Shown here: piece by piece, positions 62,911-64,000 of the stretch
Numbering within the stretch: position 1 is the stretch's first letter
Layout: every line of letters starts with the position of its first letter
Assembly: GCF_040954835.1 (NCBI RefSeq)
Contig: NC_090705.1
Span: 15,202,436 to 15,266,435, forward strand
Direction: 5' to 3'
Source: Lepisosteus oculatus
Taxonomy: Eukaryota > Chordata > Actinopteri > Semionotiformes > Lepisosteidae
DNA length: 64,000 nt
Program-made: the position numbers and the translations under genes
Notes under the pieces: model-generated
Seen by the model: the letters and a program-made list of their open reading frames with translations, nothing else
What the model was told of the DNA's origin: nothing
The model's database searches: none

Positions 62911-64000
62911 CTAGACCAGAAACAAAATGGTAGAGTATTAGAGCACATTAATACTGTGACCTCTATATCTGAGCTGCTACACACTATGCATACATGCTGT
63001 GATTGTAGTGCATATTGAGATCATGAAAGGTGTTGCTCCTGTAATGTACAGGAAATATAATGATGATTATTTTTACCGTAAAAAATCACATTGCATGGTT
63101 AGTGTCCAGTAAAGAGTATAGAAAACATTTCCTGCGTGGTTCCTGGCTGCTAGATGCCATTTATCCTGTTTGAAGTTGGTTTTCTAATATGTGAAGATGA
63201 TGTCTGGATTGATGTTGTCAATACAACCTAGTGTGCAGGTTTTACACCATCGGGTATATTAATGGATGTTTTCCTAATTCATTTAAGTTTCTTTCTGACC
63301 TAAGTGATCAAGACTTGAGGAATCCCTTATGATTTATATTTCCACCAATTTTGTATTGCTGAAATGTTTCTAGTTAAGGCAGTTATGAAAAAAATTAAGT
63401 TAAAGTTTGAAGGTAAAAAAAAGTTCTATAAACTGTTCCTGTGAATGATTGAGTAAAATTGTTTTTAAATGTTTGGAATCTTGTCTAAATCCTTGAAAAA
63501 ATATTAGTACTAAATAAAGTCCATTGCAATATTGTAGTATATACTACATTGCATAAATAGAAATCAAATGCTTAATTTTAATAACCGAGATATATTATTT
63601 GTCATGAACAGACTGATCAGCAGGGTCTACTGTCAAAGTGGTCTAGTTAGTCTGTTCTATTCTATGCACAATTGTGTGCCCAGTTTATCCCATAAATGTT
63701 CAGTGTAACACGGATCTGGCAAGAAGGGTATCCATGCCATAACTATCAAGTTATCTAACCAGAAAGCTTTTCTGTATTGTGCTGAACAGGGTTATTGGAC
63801 TTATTAGATATTCAAAATAGATGAATGAATATTAGTTCACTTCTGAAACATGCTACTTTGTGGATAAGATTTAAAATGCTGAATAATAGCAGCTTTCTCT
63901 ACTACTTCTTCTGTGCTCACTATTGTGTTTTTTACTGAAATGAGAAATAAGAAACAGAAAATCACTTTATTAAATATTATACTTTTACTTTCATCATCTT
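62911..64000 (-). other. Intron of the SLC52A gene
   Basis: AT-rich DNA with no coding motif on either strand; presumably the final intron of the riboflavin transporter. Confidence 0.55.

Overview
This is a vertebrate nuclear window, AT-rich outside the exons, with GT/AG introns, CpG-poor introns and many decayed transposons. The mix of Tc1-like elements, tRNA-derived SINEs with L2-like tails, hAT-type MITEs and an ancient MIR/CR1-type background, with fairly short introns, suggests a ray-finned fish, possibly a slowly evolving non-teleost lineage such as gar, bowfin or sturgeon. The species is inference, not something the sequence proves. It holds three complete protein-coding genes and the end of a fourth. 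I found no prokaryotic-style system, no CRISPR array, and no tRNA or rRNA gene.

Layout. 1-6936: intergenic DNA with no gene I can support; it includes a GC-richer unidentified block (2420-3660) and a LINE relic (3880-4180). 7368-24117 (minus): NSUN2, tRNA/mRNA cytosine-5 methyltransferase, 19 coding exons that join without a break to 760 codons plus stop. Its introns carry a dead Tc1-like transposon (12375-13945), a tRNA-derived SINE (16102-16380), a near-perfect 76-bp-arm hairpin element (19541-19696) and a single-arm relative (21752-21836). 24118-25060: a 943-bp space between two divergent genes, with two CCAAT boxes. 25061-29020 (plus): SRD5A1, steroid 5-alpha-reductase, 5 exons, 265 aa. 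29021-33540: SRD5A1 3' flank, a SINE, two MITEs, then the TENT4A promoter and leader. 33541-55939 (plus): TENT4A (PAPD7), non-canonical poly(A) polymerase, 13 coding exons, 804 aa, with a 2.3-kb 3' UTR ending at a clear AATAAA (58232). 58260-62690: repeat-rich intergenic DNA. 62698-62910 (minus): the last coding exon of a riboflavin transporter (SLC52A3-like); the rest of that gene lies beyond the window.

The genes are a conserved neighbourhood rather than a pathway. NSUN2-SRD5A1-TENT4A in this order and orientation matches human chromosome 5p15 from general knowledge; SLC52A3 on the far side of TENT4A does not match the mammalian arrangement. NSUN2 and TENT4A both act on RNA (m5C deposition; mixed poly(A) tailing), while SRD5A1 acts in steroid metabolism in the ER membrane.

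The most unusual structure is a small dispersed element family (four copies) that in one case forms a 76-bp inverted repeat with 75/76 matching bases and a 4-nt loop inside an NSUN2 intron. Two copies have exact 10-bp flanking direct repeats and a third has an imperfect one, suggesting transposition with a target duplication of about 10 bp.
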